Shown here: positions 35,946 to 48,266 of the stretch, piece by piece
Layout: every line of letters starts with the position of its first letter
How positions within the stretch are numbered: the stretch's first letter is position 1
Origin: Sarcocystis neurona
Lineage: Eukaryota; Apicomplexa; Conoidasida; Eucoccidiorida; Sarcocystidae
DNA: 64,000 nt
Direction of reading: 5' to 3'
Assembly (NCBI GenBank): GCA_000727475.1
Contig: KL647329.1
Coordinates: forward strand, 336,211 to 400,210
Notes under the pieces: generated by a model
Seen by the model: only the letters and a program-made list of their open reading frames with translations
Databases searched by the model: none
Told to the model about the DNA's origin: nothing
Translations under genes and position numbers: made by a program

Positions 35946-38900
35946 TTTTATGGGACGCTGCGATGATGAAGGACGTAGAAAGGCGACGGAGAGGAATAAA
36001 AACAGAGAGAGAAGAACACAGGGCCGCCAGGACGAGAAAACAGGGCGACGTGTGCCGTACGGGATAGAAAAATATTATAGTATCTGTTAACTGAAGGGGA
36101 GCCGAGAGGCGGCTATGCATGAAAATAACGCAGGGGCGTACAAGGTAGTGGATTTGCAAAGACAGGACAGGACAGAAGTGGACAGGATACGGCAGAACAA
36201 TACGTAGCGGTTTATAACGGGCAGAGATGCGCGCGGCGTAGTTCAACGGTGAAGTGAGTCTGGTGGTACACCGCCAGCGAAGATATACGCCTAACAGCCT
36301 AGTAGAAATGTGGACTGAAAACGTAGTTGGAGGCAACGAGTTCGTCTTCCTTATTAGTGCCTTCACGTACGTACATGCACTAGTATGGAGACAATCAGGA
36401 GAGAGGAGGAAATATCCAGATGCACATATTCCGCAGCGGCGAGCACACTTGTAAAATCAGAATAGAAAAGAAAAAAAAACACAACGGAAAAGGCTACAGA
36501 TAGGTCACGCGAAAGGTAATGTGTAGGGACAGAGGGATGGGGTGTTTGACTGCACGAAGGAACAGACCAGCCAGCAACCGAGCGGACGAAGTCCACAACA
36601 ACGCTTCACGTTTGCCGACAGCCACTGACGACGAGACGGAGACCCTCCGTAATACTAAAGAAACAGAGATGCAGGGAGAGTCAGTTCGCGGGTAATGCTC
36701 ACGCAGGAAGAAGACGCAAAATTTACGTGTCGCACCGAAGAAAACCAACCAGGAGAGTCACACAGAATGTCACGCAGCATAGTTGTTGAGAAACGATTTC
36801 TTGAAATCATCTCCTTAGCCGGCGGGATTCCTACTTGATTTGCAGTGTAACTACACCCCTGTGATCTGCAGGGAAGACCGGCGCATTGTTGACTGCGTGT
36901 CATCACCGCGCATACATGTAGAATTTCCACAGAAGTACACACACGAGCACAGGACGCATTGGACCACCACCAGAAGGGACTGCATGCACTTTGCACTCCA
37001 AAGTGGTCGTGAACAGAAAAGGAGTTCTGCTGGGGCATTTAAAATGCTTTTTCCGCACGGAGCACGGTTGACAGGGGGTTCACGGGCAGGGGGGGAACGC
37101 AGCCAGGAGTTTCACGTCGACTCTTCGAAGAGGAGACGTATATTCAGGCGGGCTCTTCCAATATGCACCAACAAAAGTTTTGGAACGACTTCTTGAAGAG
37201 GGAATGCGAGAGACGGCGAATGCGACTCGTGCGCTTGCCCGAAACACAAGACCGACGACCGCTACACACACCGCCGTCCACAGGGGGAGCAGTCCTGCAT
37301 AGCGGTACGTGACAGTTTATACATGGAGGTATGCATGTGTGCATGCACGGATGAAGGACGAATACACGGACACACGTACGCATATTTGTGCTGACACAGC
37401 CGTTCCTATGTCTGTTGACTTCGCCCATATCTTCACGTGCTCGCTGTTGATTCCCGTGCGTATGTACGTATGTACGGAGGTACGTACGCGGGTACGCAAA
37501 ACGCGAACGACAGCATACAGGCTTATAAGAATGCTAATGCAGTCAAAGGCGAGTTACACGCGCAGACAATATGTAGATGGTGTAATGTAAACGATTTTGA
37601 AGATGTAGGTTTGTACGAGTATCACTAACGTACAACTGGGCGTGGGCATACGTTGCGATTGTGCCTTTATGTGTGGGTCAGCGAATCTGGCGCATTCGAT
37701 CTCGGTAACACGTCGCAAGTTCAAAGAACTGATGCGACGTATGTACATATTTGAATGCCCACAAAGGTCTTGAATCCTCCCGTTCACAGGCGAGCGGCGT
37801 AGAGGCCGCGGTGAAGAGTTTCACTTTCTTCACAGGTTAAAAACCGAAGTTCAAAGAGCGTGTACGTGGTCACGTTCTTCACAACGCAGAGTATCTTCTT
37901 CCTTTGAGTATAAACATGTGAGTAGAAAAATATATCAATGTGTCTGATAGCCACAGTAGGTGGACACTAGTATACACCTCAGGGAATCGGTTTGCTCGGA
38001 TTTTTCTACCCGCTGTTCGCAAGCCAGCTTCAGTTCTGTGTTAGAGGATGACAAGTCCGTCGGTAGCCGATATTTTTTCGCAACATATCTGCTTTGTGTC
38101 TTGTATACATGCAGGGATGATGAAGAAAGACTTCCAACAACACGAACTATGTTTGTATCCATCGCTCTCTCCCTTCCTCTTTGTCTCTCTCTCTTTTTCT
38201 CTCTCTACATATATATGTACACGTATACCTATTGATGCGTGATGTCAGCTGGACAAGTTTGAGCAGAGTTGCCTAACAAACGCGGGGACAGCTGTTGCAC
38301 AGTCTATCAAACAGAAGAGATATGTCTGCCATGAGTACAGTAATGGACGTGTCTATAGCTTTACGCATGTGTGCGTCCGGTCTTATGCACTTCTGTGTAA
38401 CCCTGTCCTCACCTGGATTTATGCATGGTGTCGTTCACGCTGCTCTGCACAGCAGTACAGCTGACACGCATAAATGTTGTGCCTGGTCTTCCCCTTCAAG
38501 CGAAGAGGAATGCACGCCTCGAAACACAGAAAAAACATCATCACTGCCGCACGCTGTAAGAATGCAGATAAGGCTCGCGATCCACACGCGTATCTCCGTA
38601 CGCGCACACCTATGTACACGGGTGTAAAGAAGCAAGTATGGGACCACCTGACGTGGGATTTCAAGTTTTCTGCATCGGTTTAAGCCGGCCTTCCATGTGG
38701 TCGGAAGTGCGACACTACACCCTCGTAGAGTGTGAAGCACTGCGCAAGGGCAACTTGATGTTTGGCAAATACACTTTCGATAAGCAGAAAATGACCGTTT
38801 CTTTTGCAAAGAGGGAATATAACGTATCACGACAAGGATTCCAGTGCATCTATTTATGTACACGTACCTCCCTGTCAACGTGTGTACATTTGTGTACCTA

Positions 38901-41824
38901 CGTCTGTGTGTGTCTGTGTGTGTGGATCGATACATACGTGGAGTGAACGTGTATATATACACCGTATCAGCACGGTGCGTCTAGGCGTATAGCTCTGGCA
39001 AGAAAATTTTCTTCCTCGATGTGTGGTATGGCCATCGACCTCAGTAACGGATTTCACGGTTAAAAATATTTAGGATTTGGACGGGGCGGCACACATTTAG
39101 GGTAGGAAAATTATTTGTTCCTTCTTCTCAGCAGGATCCCTGCATACGTAACGCAGTTGCATTCAACTTGTCTACGCATGTGCGCGAAAAGCTACTAGAT
39201 ATGTTTACACAAAGAGATATACGTGCATAAATTAACTACATATGGGTCTTCAGGCAATTGTATAAAATGTTAGTATACACGTGTCCATACACGTATGTAC
39301 GCGTACAGAGCTTTGTAGTAGCCACTACCGCATTCAAACGACGTACCTACAGACGTTCGAAATCTCATGCCTTGTCCAAAAAAGCAAGACTCTGCTAACG
39401 CGCAGCTTCTCACCACACACGCAGAAGCTGTTGATACGAAGAACAAAGCTTCCTTGCACTTGAAGAGAACTCTACGCGAGGCAATATGTGCACGCGCAGG
39501 TGCCTTCGTACGGCGACAACCCTCGTAAAAGAGTACGACCCGTACACACCTCTAGGCTGCATACATCAAGGAACTTCGCCGTGCTCGACCGTGCCGACAC
39601 ATATAGAGATGTGCACGATTAGATGGGAAATCACACGTGCGTAGTCCAGTGTCCATGAACACGATTCAAAATTATGCCTATTTGTGCATCCGTGGCGTTC
39701 AAACCAAACAGGTAAATGCGAGTATACATGCAAATGCCTCTGGCAACCCAAACTGGCCTGGGCTAACACCGGCATTTCTCTATCTTGAAGAATAGTAAGA
39801 GTTTGCGCTGAGAAAACTGCAATCACACTACTAGGGAAGGCGCTTTGGAATATACGCACACACAACAAAACTTCTATGAGTGTGTGCAGAGAAGCCTAAA
39901 TATAGACGGGAAGCTCCTCGTTTGTTGTGGACTGAAAAGTCTTCTGAAATTACAAAAATGCGGGAATTCTTTCGTCCTACATCAACGTAGGACGAGCGGA
40001 AATGCGCCTGTAGCCATTTGGGGCTTCTTTTTTCTACCTTATACGCGGAGAAACGCGCTGTCTGCATTACTTGCTGAAATTCTTTGAACTTAACTGGACG
40101 ACGAATATACTAACGTTGTTTCTGTATCTGGTATTTATCTATTGGTATGTCAAAGAAAGGACGTGCCCAATGGTGCATGCGTCTTCTTTCGGCCCATTTT
40201 GGAAGTTCATTCGTAGTTGCCTCTGCCGTCCAAATAGACAGGAAGAGACGCACGAGTACTCAAAGTGAGACAGACGCGGCCGACCACAAGAGGAGAGACT
40301 GCAAGTCAGAATGTGAGGCAAAAGAACTACGAGCTGTACATGCATGCGGAGGTAAGGAGACTGAACTGCGTCGTCCCTAATCTATTCACGAAAGCAGAAT
40401 TATTGTGCCTTCTCGGGAAGCACACATGATCACACGTACCAAATGAACGAGAATAGATATTGTCCTACGTGCGTGTGCAAGCTGGAGAGCAACAGAGATG
40501 ACGCCCATCTGAGGTAGAATGAAGACAACAGAAGACGAGGTAAACTTGGAGAAAACGGAAGCGGAACTAAGGACCTGTAGGGAACGAGGCACAAATCGTG
40601 TAAGCAAGGACCAGCTGAATAGGCGTAAGAACTCGTTTCCGCAGAAAAAGTGCCTATCCACGTTCTATAAAAGGAGCACACAGAACAGTCAAGAAGCGGA
40701 CTGCACGAGTCCTCTCAGAAGAGAAAAATCCTATAGATATGCTCAAGAGAGGGCAAGGGAGTTGAACGTGCGTGCAACAGAGAAAGAAAGCTAGCCCCGT
40801 ACGTGATTGCCCATTACAAGTACGCACGGTTTAAATGTGTATCAAGGTAAATACATGAGGGAGAGAGATGTGTATGGATGCCAGAGAGATAGAAGACAGG
40901 TATGTGCGTCCAGGCGACACATCTGTATGTGGCTAGCCTTGAGATTAAACGAGGTCGCAGTGTGTGGTTTCGGAAGAGAAGACGTCTCTCTTCTCCCGTT
41001 TTCTCCGTCTGGGAATGCGAGGGCGCATCTATCCGAGAACGGTCGGCGAAATCATTCTCTTCCGCATAGCGCATCAAGTTCTCAGGAACATTTTTTATTA
41101 TATATTGACTTGTAAGTGCGATTTCCATTGCGCACTTACGGACGTGTGCTCATACAAATGTGTAAACATATACCTATATATTCATATATAGACATTTACG
41201 TATGATGGTGTGTACTTGTATGGAGATAGACAGATAGACACATTCATATCAAATATACGCCCTACCACAGAGCAGCTAGACCTACTCCCGCAGATACATA
41301 GCTTCTCTGCCACACGCACTTCGTATTATACAGAATGATTTCGAAGTTAGTGCGCCTTCTGTTGGTCCCCGCAGTAGCCGCGTATTCACACACTTACGGA
41401 TATATACGTGTGTACACATGTGAACCTGGGGGCCACGACCACATTAAAACACGTGAATGTTCTTTTCATATACACATGTGTGCTTCTCTCACCCAAGTCT
41501 TTGTCTTATTATTAAAAAAAAGTCGCACTCAGAGTTCTGGTCTCTTCTGACACGCGCCGCCACGAGGCAGACGTCTACGCACATATGTATGGACGTACGT
41601 ACGTGCACGTGAGCACCTGCACACCCCATAACGGATCCACTACTTACATACTCATACCCATCCCAACAGGTATACGAAAGAAACTTGTGTACCAACAACG
41701 GTGCCGGGCGGTCTTTGCTTGCTTTGTGCCACTCGTTTCGACTAAATTCTCCCCTTTTTGGTCCCAGTCAGCTTTGCTGCCGTGCTGCACGTACGGCTCA
41801 GCTACCGGTGCACCGCCCTTCCCC
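35946..41824. other. Gene-poor region upstream of proteasome beta-2
   Basis: No convincing exon chain was found on either strand. The first few hundred bases upstream of 35945 must hold the beta-2 promoter and leader, but no motif was recognised. Microsatellites are sparser than elsewhere. Perfect hairpins occur at 39972-39995 and 41112-41139. A fragment near 39.96-40.23 kb is described separately as a possible retroelement remnant. Confidence 0.45.
39955..40235 (+). mobile_element. Possible decayed Ty3/gypsy RNase H fragment
   Basis: The plus frame reads FVLHQRRTSG then PVAIWGFFFLPYTRRNALSA. It loosely resembles the RNase H stretch of gypsy elements (F.L..DAS, PVAF.S..L, E..Y...E.E.LA). A further piece, RAQWCMRLLSAHF, follows in another frame. 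The active-site Asp is not visible and stops interrupt the frame. Confidence 0.25.
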
Positions 41825-42264
41825 TCAGCCGCCGGACGCCTCTCGGGGAGAGTTCGGTGAGAGAGAACTCTGCAAGACATCGGCAGCAGCTGCTGCTACA
41901 TCACTGGCTTTTTTCTTCGCATCTGTCTCTTCTTGTTTTTCTCTTGCAACTCCTCCTGCTCCTCCTCTCTCCTCTTCTTCAGCAGCAACAGCGGCGTTCG
42001 CATCCCCAGAAACAGCAGCGGCGTGGGCATCCCCAGAGACAGCCGCTGGAGTATCAGGAGAAGAAGCAGAACGGTCAGTAGGCGCAGCAGCTACGCGTGG
42101 AGTGGCGTCTCGCGTCGTTCGTTCGGACGCCTCATCTTCAGATGTTTCTTCGCTGCTGGTGCTGCCGAGCCTACTTAATTCCGCCTGCATCTGTTGCAGC
42201 GCAGTGCGCGTCCCTGCGACGTCATTCCACCGCCTCCGCCCTCCCGCACCGGCAGCCGCAGCGG
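41825..42264 (-). CDS. Gene B, last exon
   Basis: The acceptor is GACTCTTTCCCGCAG. The frame starts in phase 1, reads AAAAAGAGGRRRWNDVAGTR and ends SPNSPREASGG before TGA. The acidic and alanine-rich composition is typical of homopolymer-repeat-bearing coccidian proteins. Confidence 0.65.
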
Positions 42265-43825
42265 CTGCGGGAAAGAGTCGAGGAGAGACAGAACCTAAGC
42301 CACACCAGCGAGAAACACGCGCAGGTACGCGTACGATGTGAGTATATGTACGTTGTACTTGTAGACAAATATACACATATATACATATAGGTATATCCAC
42401 ATACTGATCTATACAGATGTGTATACACGTGTGTGTTGTTGTGAGTATACAGACGAGCGCCATACGGGCCAAGACGTACACAGGTGTAGCACAAGAATTC
42501 TGTGAGAGAGAGCAGCAGCTCCCGCCCGGCAGACAACGGACATCGAGGGCAGTACGAAAGACCCTTCCCCAAACAGCTGTTCGCGTGTGTATATTTTATA
42601 CATCCACGTGACCTCCGCGTAGGTGGTTATGTGGAGTATATGTATCTGCGTACCCATACATATATGCACGTGCAAATAGGGCGAGCTTGCGAAAGCTTCA
42701 CGGATGCCAAGATGGCTCCACAGGCATAGATGTGAGGAACACGAAGAATAAAACAGATACAGCAAGCGTGCGGTGCGCACGCAACGGAGTCGGCTGTGCC
42801 TCCCTTTGAAACGCATTGATGAATAGAAAAAGAAAAACCTGCCGGTGCGCTTCTCGGCATGGGTGCTCAGTCTACACACGTGTACACACGGACGCGTCGT
42901 ATGCGCAGAGGGAGGCGGAGAAGTGTGCGGCACTTTAAAAGACGCGCACGCATTTACGCCGGGGCACAAGCGTGTTTGTACGGAAGGGGAGACAACTTTG
43001 GCCGACGCCCACATTCCGAATAAGGGAAGAGAGAGATACAGGAAGGAGAAAAACGCAGTCGCACGCAGCACAAGTGGCACACATACTGCAGGAGAAGAGT
43101 GTGTAGGGCGGCATCTAACAGAACCAAGAGGGAACAGGAGAGAACTTAGCAAGACTGTAAAAGTGTGTACGCTAGTGAAACACATGCAGACGAAGAAAAG
43201 TGACGCAGGCTGAAGGAACTTTACATGAGCAAAGAGGTACGCGACCGGAGAAAACTCATTAAAAAACCTCGGGGAGAGTGAAAAGTGGGCACGTCCAGCA
43301 AGGAGGGCAGCGGCACGAGAAAAAAAGAGCGCAAGAGAGAGGGCAACAGACATAACGAGACGAAGACAGAGAGGTCAGCGCATGACGCGGAAACCGTGGA
43401 GCACACATCCCCCGTGACAGGTGGTGGTGGCAACGTACAATGCATGCTAAAACGTATAAAAGTGCGAAGATTCTCGTCTCTGCCGCCAGCCAGACCGAAC
43501 AAGAGCAGGCAGGCAAGAAATCACTCGAGAGCCCCATGCGACGGCAGCAGCGTCTCAGAAGCTCGAAGCGAACACAGAGAGCGAAAAGCAGAGAAGTCAA
43601 GAAAACTGCCGATAGGATAGCAGATGCACACGTCCACCGCAGGCAGACACTGCAGGCAGTCGTCACACGGAGGCCTGGACGTGACGGCGGTCCTGCCACT
43701 TGTGCTACTTGAACAGGGTGCAGCAGCAGGGAGGCCAGGCGTTCCACGCGGGGTCTTACCAGCAGTGTCGAGGGCCAAAAATTCCTCGCGAGAAGTCAGT
43801 CGCATGCAACGAGATTTGAAATCTT
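41825..43825 (-). CDS. Unidentified protein, 3' part of a multi-exon gene (gene B)
   Basis: Four exons join in consistent phase: 43825-43760, 42715-42654, 42576-42480 and 42264-41825 (TGA). The first reads DFKSRCMRLTSREEFLALDT, then ILASVKLSQARPICTCIYVW, then EGSFVLPSMSVVCRAG. The last exon is low complexity, with Ala, Glu and Ser and a duplicated AAVSGDA(H/N)A unit. It begins with an Ala/Gly-rich stretch and a short helix, RTALQQMQAELSRLG. No family was recognised. Upstream exons are missing, so the start is unknown. Introns are 1044, 77 and 215 nt. Confidence 0.55.
42480..42576 (-). CDS. Gene B, internal exon
   Basis: The acceptor is ACACGCGAACAG and the donor GTACGT. In the phase 0-to-1 frame it reads LFGEGSFVLPSMSVVCRAGA. 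All three frames are open here, so the frame was chosen because it alone fits both neighbours. Confidence 0.45.
42654..42715 (-). CDS. Gene B, internal exon
   Basis: The acceptor is ATGCCTGTGGAG and the donor GTACGC. It reads ILASVKLSQARPICTCIYVW, phase 1 to 0. Confidence 0.45.
43760..43825 (-). CDS. Gene B, internal exon
   Basis: The acceptor is CTTCTCCTGACAG and the donor a strong GTAAGA. It reads DFKSRCMRLTSREEFLALDT, phase 1 to 1. Confidence 0.65.
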
Positions 43826-44890
43826 CTGTCAGGAGAAGCGAAAAACACGCACGTACATTCTTCCGCAATAAGGTAGATGCCTCCACAGAAATACGGACGT
43901 CTACACACACCGTTGTATACACTGGTTCCGGATCTACACGCATGCAGCAGTGCACAGACCGACATACAGAGATCTACACATACATGCATATATATATATA
44001 TATATATGATGGGGATGCGGCGATACACACATCAGTAGATTCGTAAGTACAGATGTAGTGTGATGGGTAAAACAAATACGGGAATATAAATACAATTTTA
44101 CATATACATATATATATTACGTGTGCAGGTATGTACGCATGTACATTCCAGTAGGTCCCAGAGGAGCGGGTGCTTATACCCCTAAAAAGTGTTCACAAAA
44201 ATACATTATAAATGGCAGTGGAAACGGTACAAGAATGTACGCATGCAGGACCTCTGCCACAGCCCATGTCTACACACACACATACGTATAGAGGACGTGC
44301 AGTGGAAGGGTCCACCCATATGTCTCTACCCGTATATATGTTTGTATGTGTACAAATATACATACATATATATATATATGTGTAGAGAACTCTACGCATC
44401 CGTATCTGAGTCTGTTATATATTTGTGTGTGCCCATATATATATATATATATACAGTTGAGGATATAGACACATATACGTATAGATATGTATTTGTATGT
44501 GTACATATATATATATATATTTATATACTATGCGTGTACGGAGATACCTGTGCACGGATTAGATACGAAAGGCATGGCCCCTGTACATACGAACATGCTC
44601 TGGAGACATGGGCGGCGCAGCTCGGCAGCACCACACGTCTATCTATACACATATAAATACTGCTATGAAACTTCAAAAAAAAAATATATATATGTAAACA
44701 GATAGACAGAGAAGTAAACAGACATATGCATCTACATGAATGCTGCGTGAACCTGTTTAAAGAGTGACCCGCGCACCATACAAATTTACTGCTATCTACG
44801 TATATATGTATATATATTTCGGGAGTATCACTCGTCTACCTGGTGTGCATGTGTGTATATATCACTATCATGTGGCTACGGCTGCACCCC

Positions 44891-44921
<31 letters not shown>

Positions 44922-45300
44922 TACACGTATACATATGTGTATATAAATATGTGAGTGAAGCAGTACACATTCTCACCTTTGTATGTATACAGGAAGACAG
45001 GTTTGCACACATACACAGAGAGAAAGTTCCAGTGCATGTATATATATATATTATCCATGACTGTTTCCTGCAGTTAGTGCCCACACACTTTTGTCTGAAG
45101 AATACACGTGCCATACAAGTAGAATAGCTTTTTTGTGTATGTGGACGACACGTCGGCGCTACGCGTGTGTCAGATCAGTTTTCTACGTCGGAGTGACTTT
45201 TTTAACCTCTTCTTCGCATCTCACCCACCCATCCCTCTTAGCACGAAGCGCAGAAGAAGCGGTCCTCTACGCAGAGATACCTCTCTCCGAGAATTCCTAC
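43826..45300. other. Intergenic or intronic, long TA microsatellites
   Basis: TA runs lie near 43990, 44360, 44440, 44505, 44890 and 45040. A short minus frame at about 44640-44570 (PPMSPEHVRMYRGHAFRI then stop) could be the last exon of gene C but could not be proved. Confidence 0.4.
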
Positions 45301-45421
45301 CGTAGTTTGTTAGTGTCAGACCCAGCAGCGCCCCGGTATCAACGACCTTCACCGGAGCGTCTTTGACGTTGTCGAGAAGCGTAAGACCGAGCGCAGCAAG
45401 GCGAGCTTCCATGCCGATCAA
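45301..45421 (-). CDS. Gene C, exon 2
   Basis: The acceptor is CGGTGTTGCACAG and the donor GTAGGA. The frame reads LIGMEARLAALGLTLLDNVK and VVDTGALLGLTLTNY. Its phase-0 entry joins the phase-0 exit at 46002 across a 580-nt intron. Confidence 0.6.
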
Positions 45422-47204
45422 CTGTGCAACACCGATGACCACATGCAAAAATGTGTGGATATACCGGTAGAGAAACACAAGAGAAAAAAAGAAAGAGAAG
45501 ACGAGGGGGAGAAAGGGCAGGTGAGGAAGACAACCAGAGACAGAGACAGAGCTATATACGGGATAACAGAGAGACACAGAGGGAAGCACTTCAGAAGAAC
45601 GAGACGACTTCACTCATATACATATAGATAGATACGATTAGCTTTATAGGGCTTTCCCTGTATACGTCTGCGAATATAATACCTATCTCTGTCTGTCTAC
45701 ATACATATATACACATATGTATGTACAGGGATCGATTCACACACACAAACCAGGCCACACTTATTTTCGATGTATCTGTTTCATGTGGCAGGATTGGTGC
45801 AGCTCTCTTCGTAGAAGGCGCCAATTTCTTGGCGCTTCCTCAGCACGTAGCCTCGGACCCAAAGATGCCTTGCAAGGCTTGTGTGTATATGTGTGTGTGC
45901 GTGTGTATGTATCACCATAGAGAGACCTACGAAAGACACACAGACAGACGGATAGCTCTCCGTGCCGCTCGCTGTGTGTGCGGGCAGTGGGAAACGCGTA
46001 CTCGCTTTTCCTCGGGAATGTCAACTTCATCTCTCAGAGAGACGACGCTTTTTTTCAAAGCCGCTTCGGTGTGGTGGGCCTCCTGCTCGAGACACCTGGC
46101 CATGGTGGCGTGAATTTCGTCAGAGTAATTTTCGACGTCCTCGACGGTCCACGCGTACTCCTCGTCTCGACTGCCTTCCTCTTCCTCTTCCTCGTCGTCG
46201 TCTTCATATTCGTCTTCCTCCTCCTCCTCCTCTTCGTCGTCTTCTCCGGCCCCCCTCCGTCCTTTTCCGCGCCGACGCAGCAGCCCCCGCCCTGTGCGAC
46301 GGCCGCGTCCTCTCCCGCGCCTCCCTGTTGCGGACTTCCTGCGACCGTCCGCGCTGCCCTCGCTCAGAGAAGACATAGACTCTGTATCGCTTTCTCTTTC
46401 GCTCGGCTGCCCGCTCGTCGGGAAGCTGCTGCTGCTCATCAGACCGTCGCCTCTGCCAAACAGCTTCGCGTTGGGGTCGTGATTCAGCAGCAGAGACTCA
46501 ACCAAGTCAACGAAGCCCATGTTCACTACCGAGTTCGCGCCTCGTCGCAGCCCTTCGTGCGGGGGCCTCTTCTTCCTCCCTCTGCCTTGCCCTGCCTGCT
46601 GCGTGTCTCCCTCCTCCGCCTCCTCCTCCGTTTCGTTGTCGCGTTCGGTCGTTGTCGCCGCTTCTTCCCCAGTACCACCTCCCGACGTAGCACCGCCGGG
46701 GACGCCTCTGAAGCGCACTACGGGCCGAGACGTCGGCTGGGTCGCCTTGTCGAAACTTCTTCGTTGTTCTTCTGCTGCAGCTGCTGCCGCCCCCCCGCCT
46801 TCTTCTATTGAGGAAGCTCTGCCGCTGCTCAGACGACGCAGCGCCTCTTCGTTATCGCTCCCCCCGCCGAAGAACGCAACCAGACCCTGTGCTGCCGCCG
46901 CTGCTGCTCCCGCCATCCCCAGTCCCCCCTTCGCGGAAGAAGAAGAAGGCGCAGAAGAAGCAGCAGTGGCGGGACTCAATGAGGTGGCCGAGGAAGGACC
47001 CCGACGAGCACCTCGTGAGGACCCGCTGCTGCTGTCAGCCGACACATTACCAGAGGCAGCAGAAGATGCAGCAGAGGATGCAGCAGCACCAGAAGACGCT
47101 GCATCGACGTCAGCTGCTTTCCAGCGAAAAAAAGACCACAAGTCTGACGCCTGGATGCGAGACAAAACGCAGCACACAAACAGACATGTAGATACCCATC
47201 GCAT
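45301..47204 (-). CDS. Unidentified acidic, low-complexity protein with possible signal peptide (gene C)
   Basis: Exon 1 (47204-46002) starts at an ATG with MRWVSTCLFVCCVLSRIQAS. This is a short hydrophobic core after Arg, compatible with a signal peptide. It is followed by Ala/Ser-rich sequence, a Gly-rich block, basic RRGRGRGRRTGRG stretches and a run of about 30 Asp/Glu near 46180-46250. The last part is ordered: YAWTVEDVENYSDEIHATM, then LKKSVVSLRDEVDIPEEKR at a GTACGC donor. Exon 2 (45421-45301) starts in the same phase with LIGMEARLAALGLTLLDNVK and ends at a GTAGGA donor, so at least one more exon is missing. A secretory or apicoplast destination is possible. No family was recognised, and the signal could instead be intronic DNA. 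Confidence 0.55.
46002..47204 (-). CDS. Gene C, exon 1
   Basis: The ATG at 47204 opens 401 codons to a GTACGC donor. The amino-terminal Ala/Ser-rich part, the Glu/Asp run and the Arg/Gly runs are low complexity. The segment GFVDLVESLLLNHDPNAKLF and the last 60 residues look folded. Confidence 0.6.
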
Positions 47205-47636
47205 GCGGGCTCACGTACACGTTTTGTGTCGTCTAGAGCGTCCTAGGGGCGCGTGTATAAGAGACAGGTGCAGACACGTAGGACCGTGTGAAGCGCGAAG
47301 ACATAATAGTGTCCAGACAGACACGAGTCGATAGCCCCACCAAACACGAAAGACATATGCGCACAGAGACGCACATGCTCACAAATATCGCTTAGGAAAG
47401 AGTTATACCCGTCAGTTAGACAAGTAATAGCTCTACATACATTATACAGAGAGAGAGACACGCACACGTCTGCAGCAAGGGATGCGGCAGCACGAGTCTC
47501 AAGGGGAACGTCTGTCACTTTCTGCACGCTTTTCCCTTCCTTCTTCGTATCGTGCTAGGAGCGGCGAGCACAGGAAGCGCAGCGGCAACAGCCCCACAAC
47601 AGCAGACCCATCTCAGCAGCAGATGCGAACAACGCG

Positions 47637-47690
47637 CCACCAGCAGCTGAGGCGCTAGCACCAGCAGCTGAGGCGCTAGCACCAGCAGCT
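47637..47690. repeat. 21-bp tandem repeat, about 2.5 copies
   Basis: CAGCAGCTGAGGCGCTAGCAC repeats head to tail within a wider CAG/GCA-rich tract (47.55-48.2 kb). A minus-strand frame over it is open, but no exon could be supported. Confidence 0.8.
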
Positions 47691-48266
47691 GCCTCACACA
47701 AAGTATCAGCCGTAGGCGCTTCACGTATGCACCTGCGGTAGCAAAAACTGCCTCGCCGCACTTGTGTGGCGCCAGCAGGAGAGTCACGCCTGCAGGTGAC
47801 TGCAGCTGAATTAAGAGTAGCATGAGAAGCGAAGGTCGTTTTAAACAGCACGTGCAACACCTGTCAGCAGCAGCAGCTGTCAGGCTGAAGCAACACACGC
47901 AGCCTTTGCCAGCAGCAGCCGTCTGCAGGTGCGTCTGCAGCAGCATTAACACCGTGAACGAAAGCAGTCGAGGGGCCACGTGGCAGGACGTGCACCACGA
48001 GCAGCAACAGGAGGTGGTCTCGCGCCACCAAGCCGCGAGAACCCAGCAGCAGCAGTCCCAACAGTAGCAACTCTAGCCCTGGCAGCAGCAGCAGTGGCCT
48101 GAGGATCAGCAGCACTCGCGTTAGCAGCAGCAGTCGCCTCTGCAGCAGCCGCAGCAGCACAACGGCGTCAGCGCCAGTGGCCCTAGCTGCAGCCCCACGA
48201 ACAGCAGTCGCAGCAGCAACGGCAGCGTGAGCGCCAGCCACTGCGGAACCGCGGCAGGTGGCTTGC

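Noticed and set aside
36655..37038. PiggyBac-like transposase fragment (KEMISRNRFSTTML on the minus strand)
   Set aside because: Only one short motif resembles the family. No DDD residues or flanking domains were found.
45761..45870. Additional exon of gene C (ASLGPRLRAEEAPRNW frame)
   Set aside because: It ends in a stop with no donor. The exon at 45421 joins directly in phase with a better protein pattern.
46002..47204. Ribosome recycling factor identity for gene C
   Set aside because: The helical C-terminus is vaguely similar, but the conserved YYG and GRA regions are absent.
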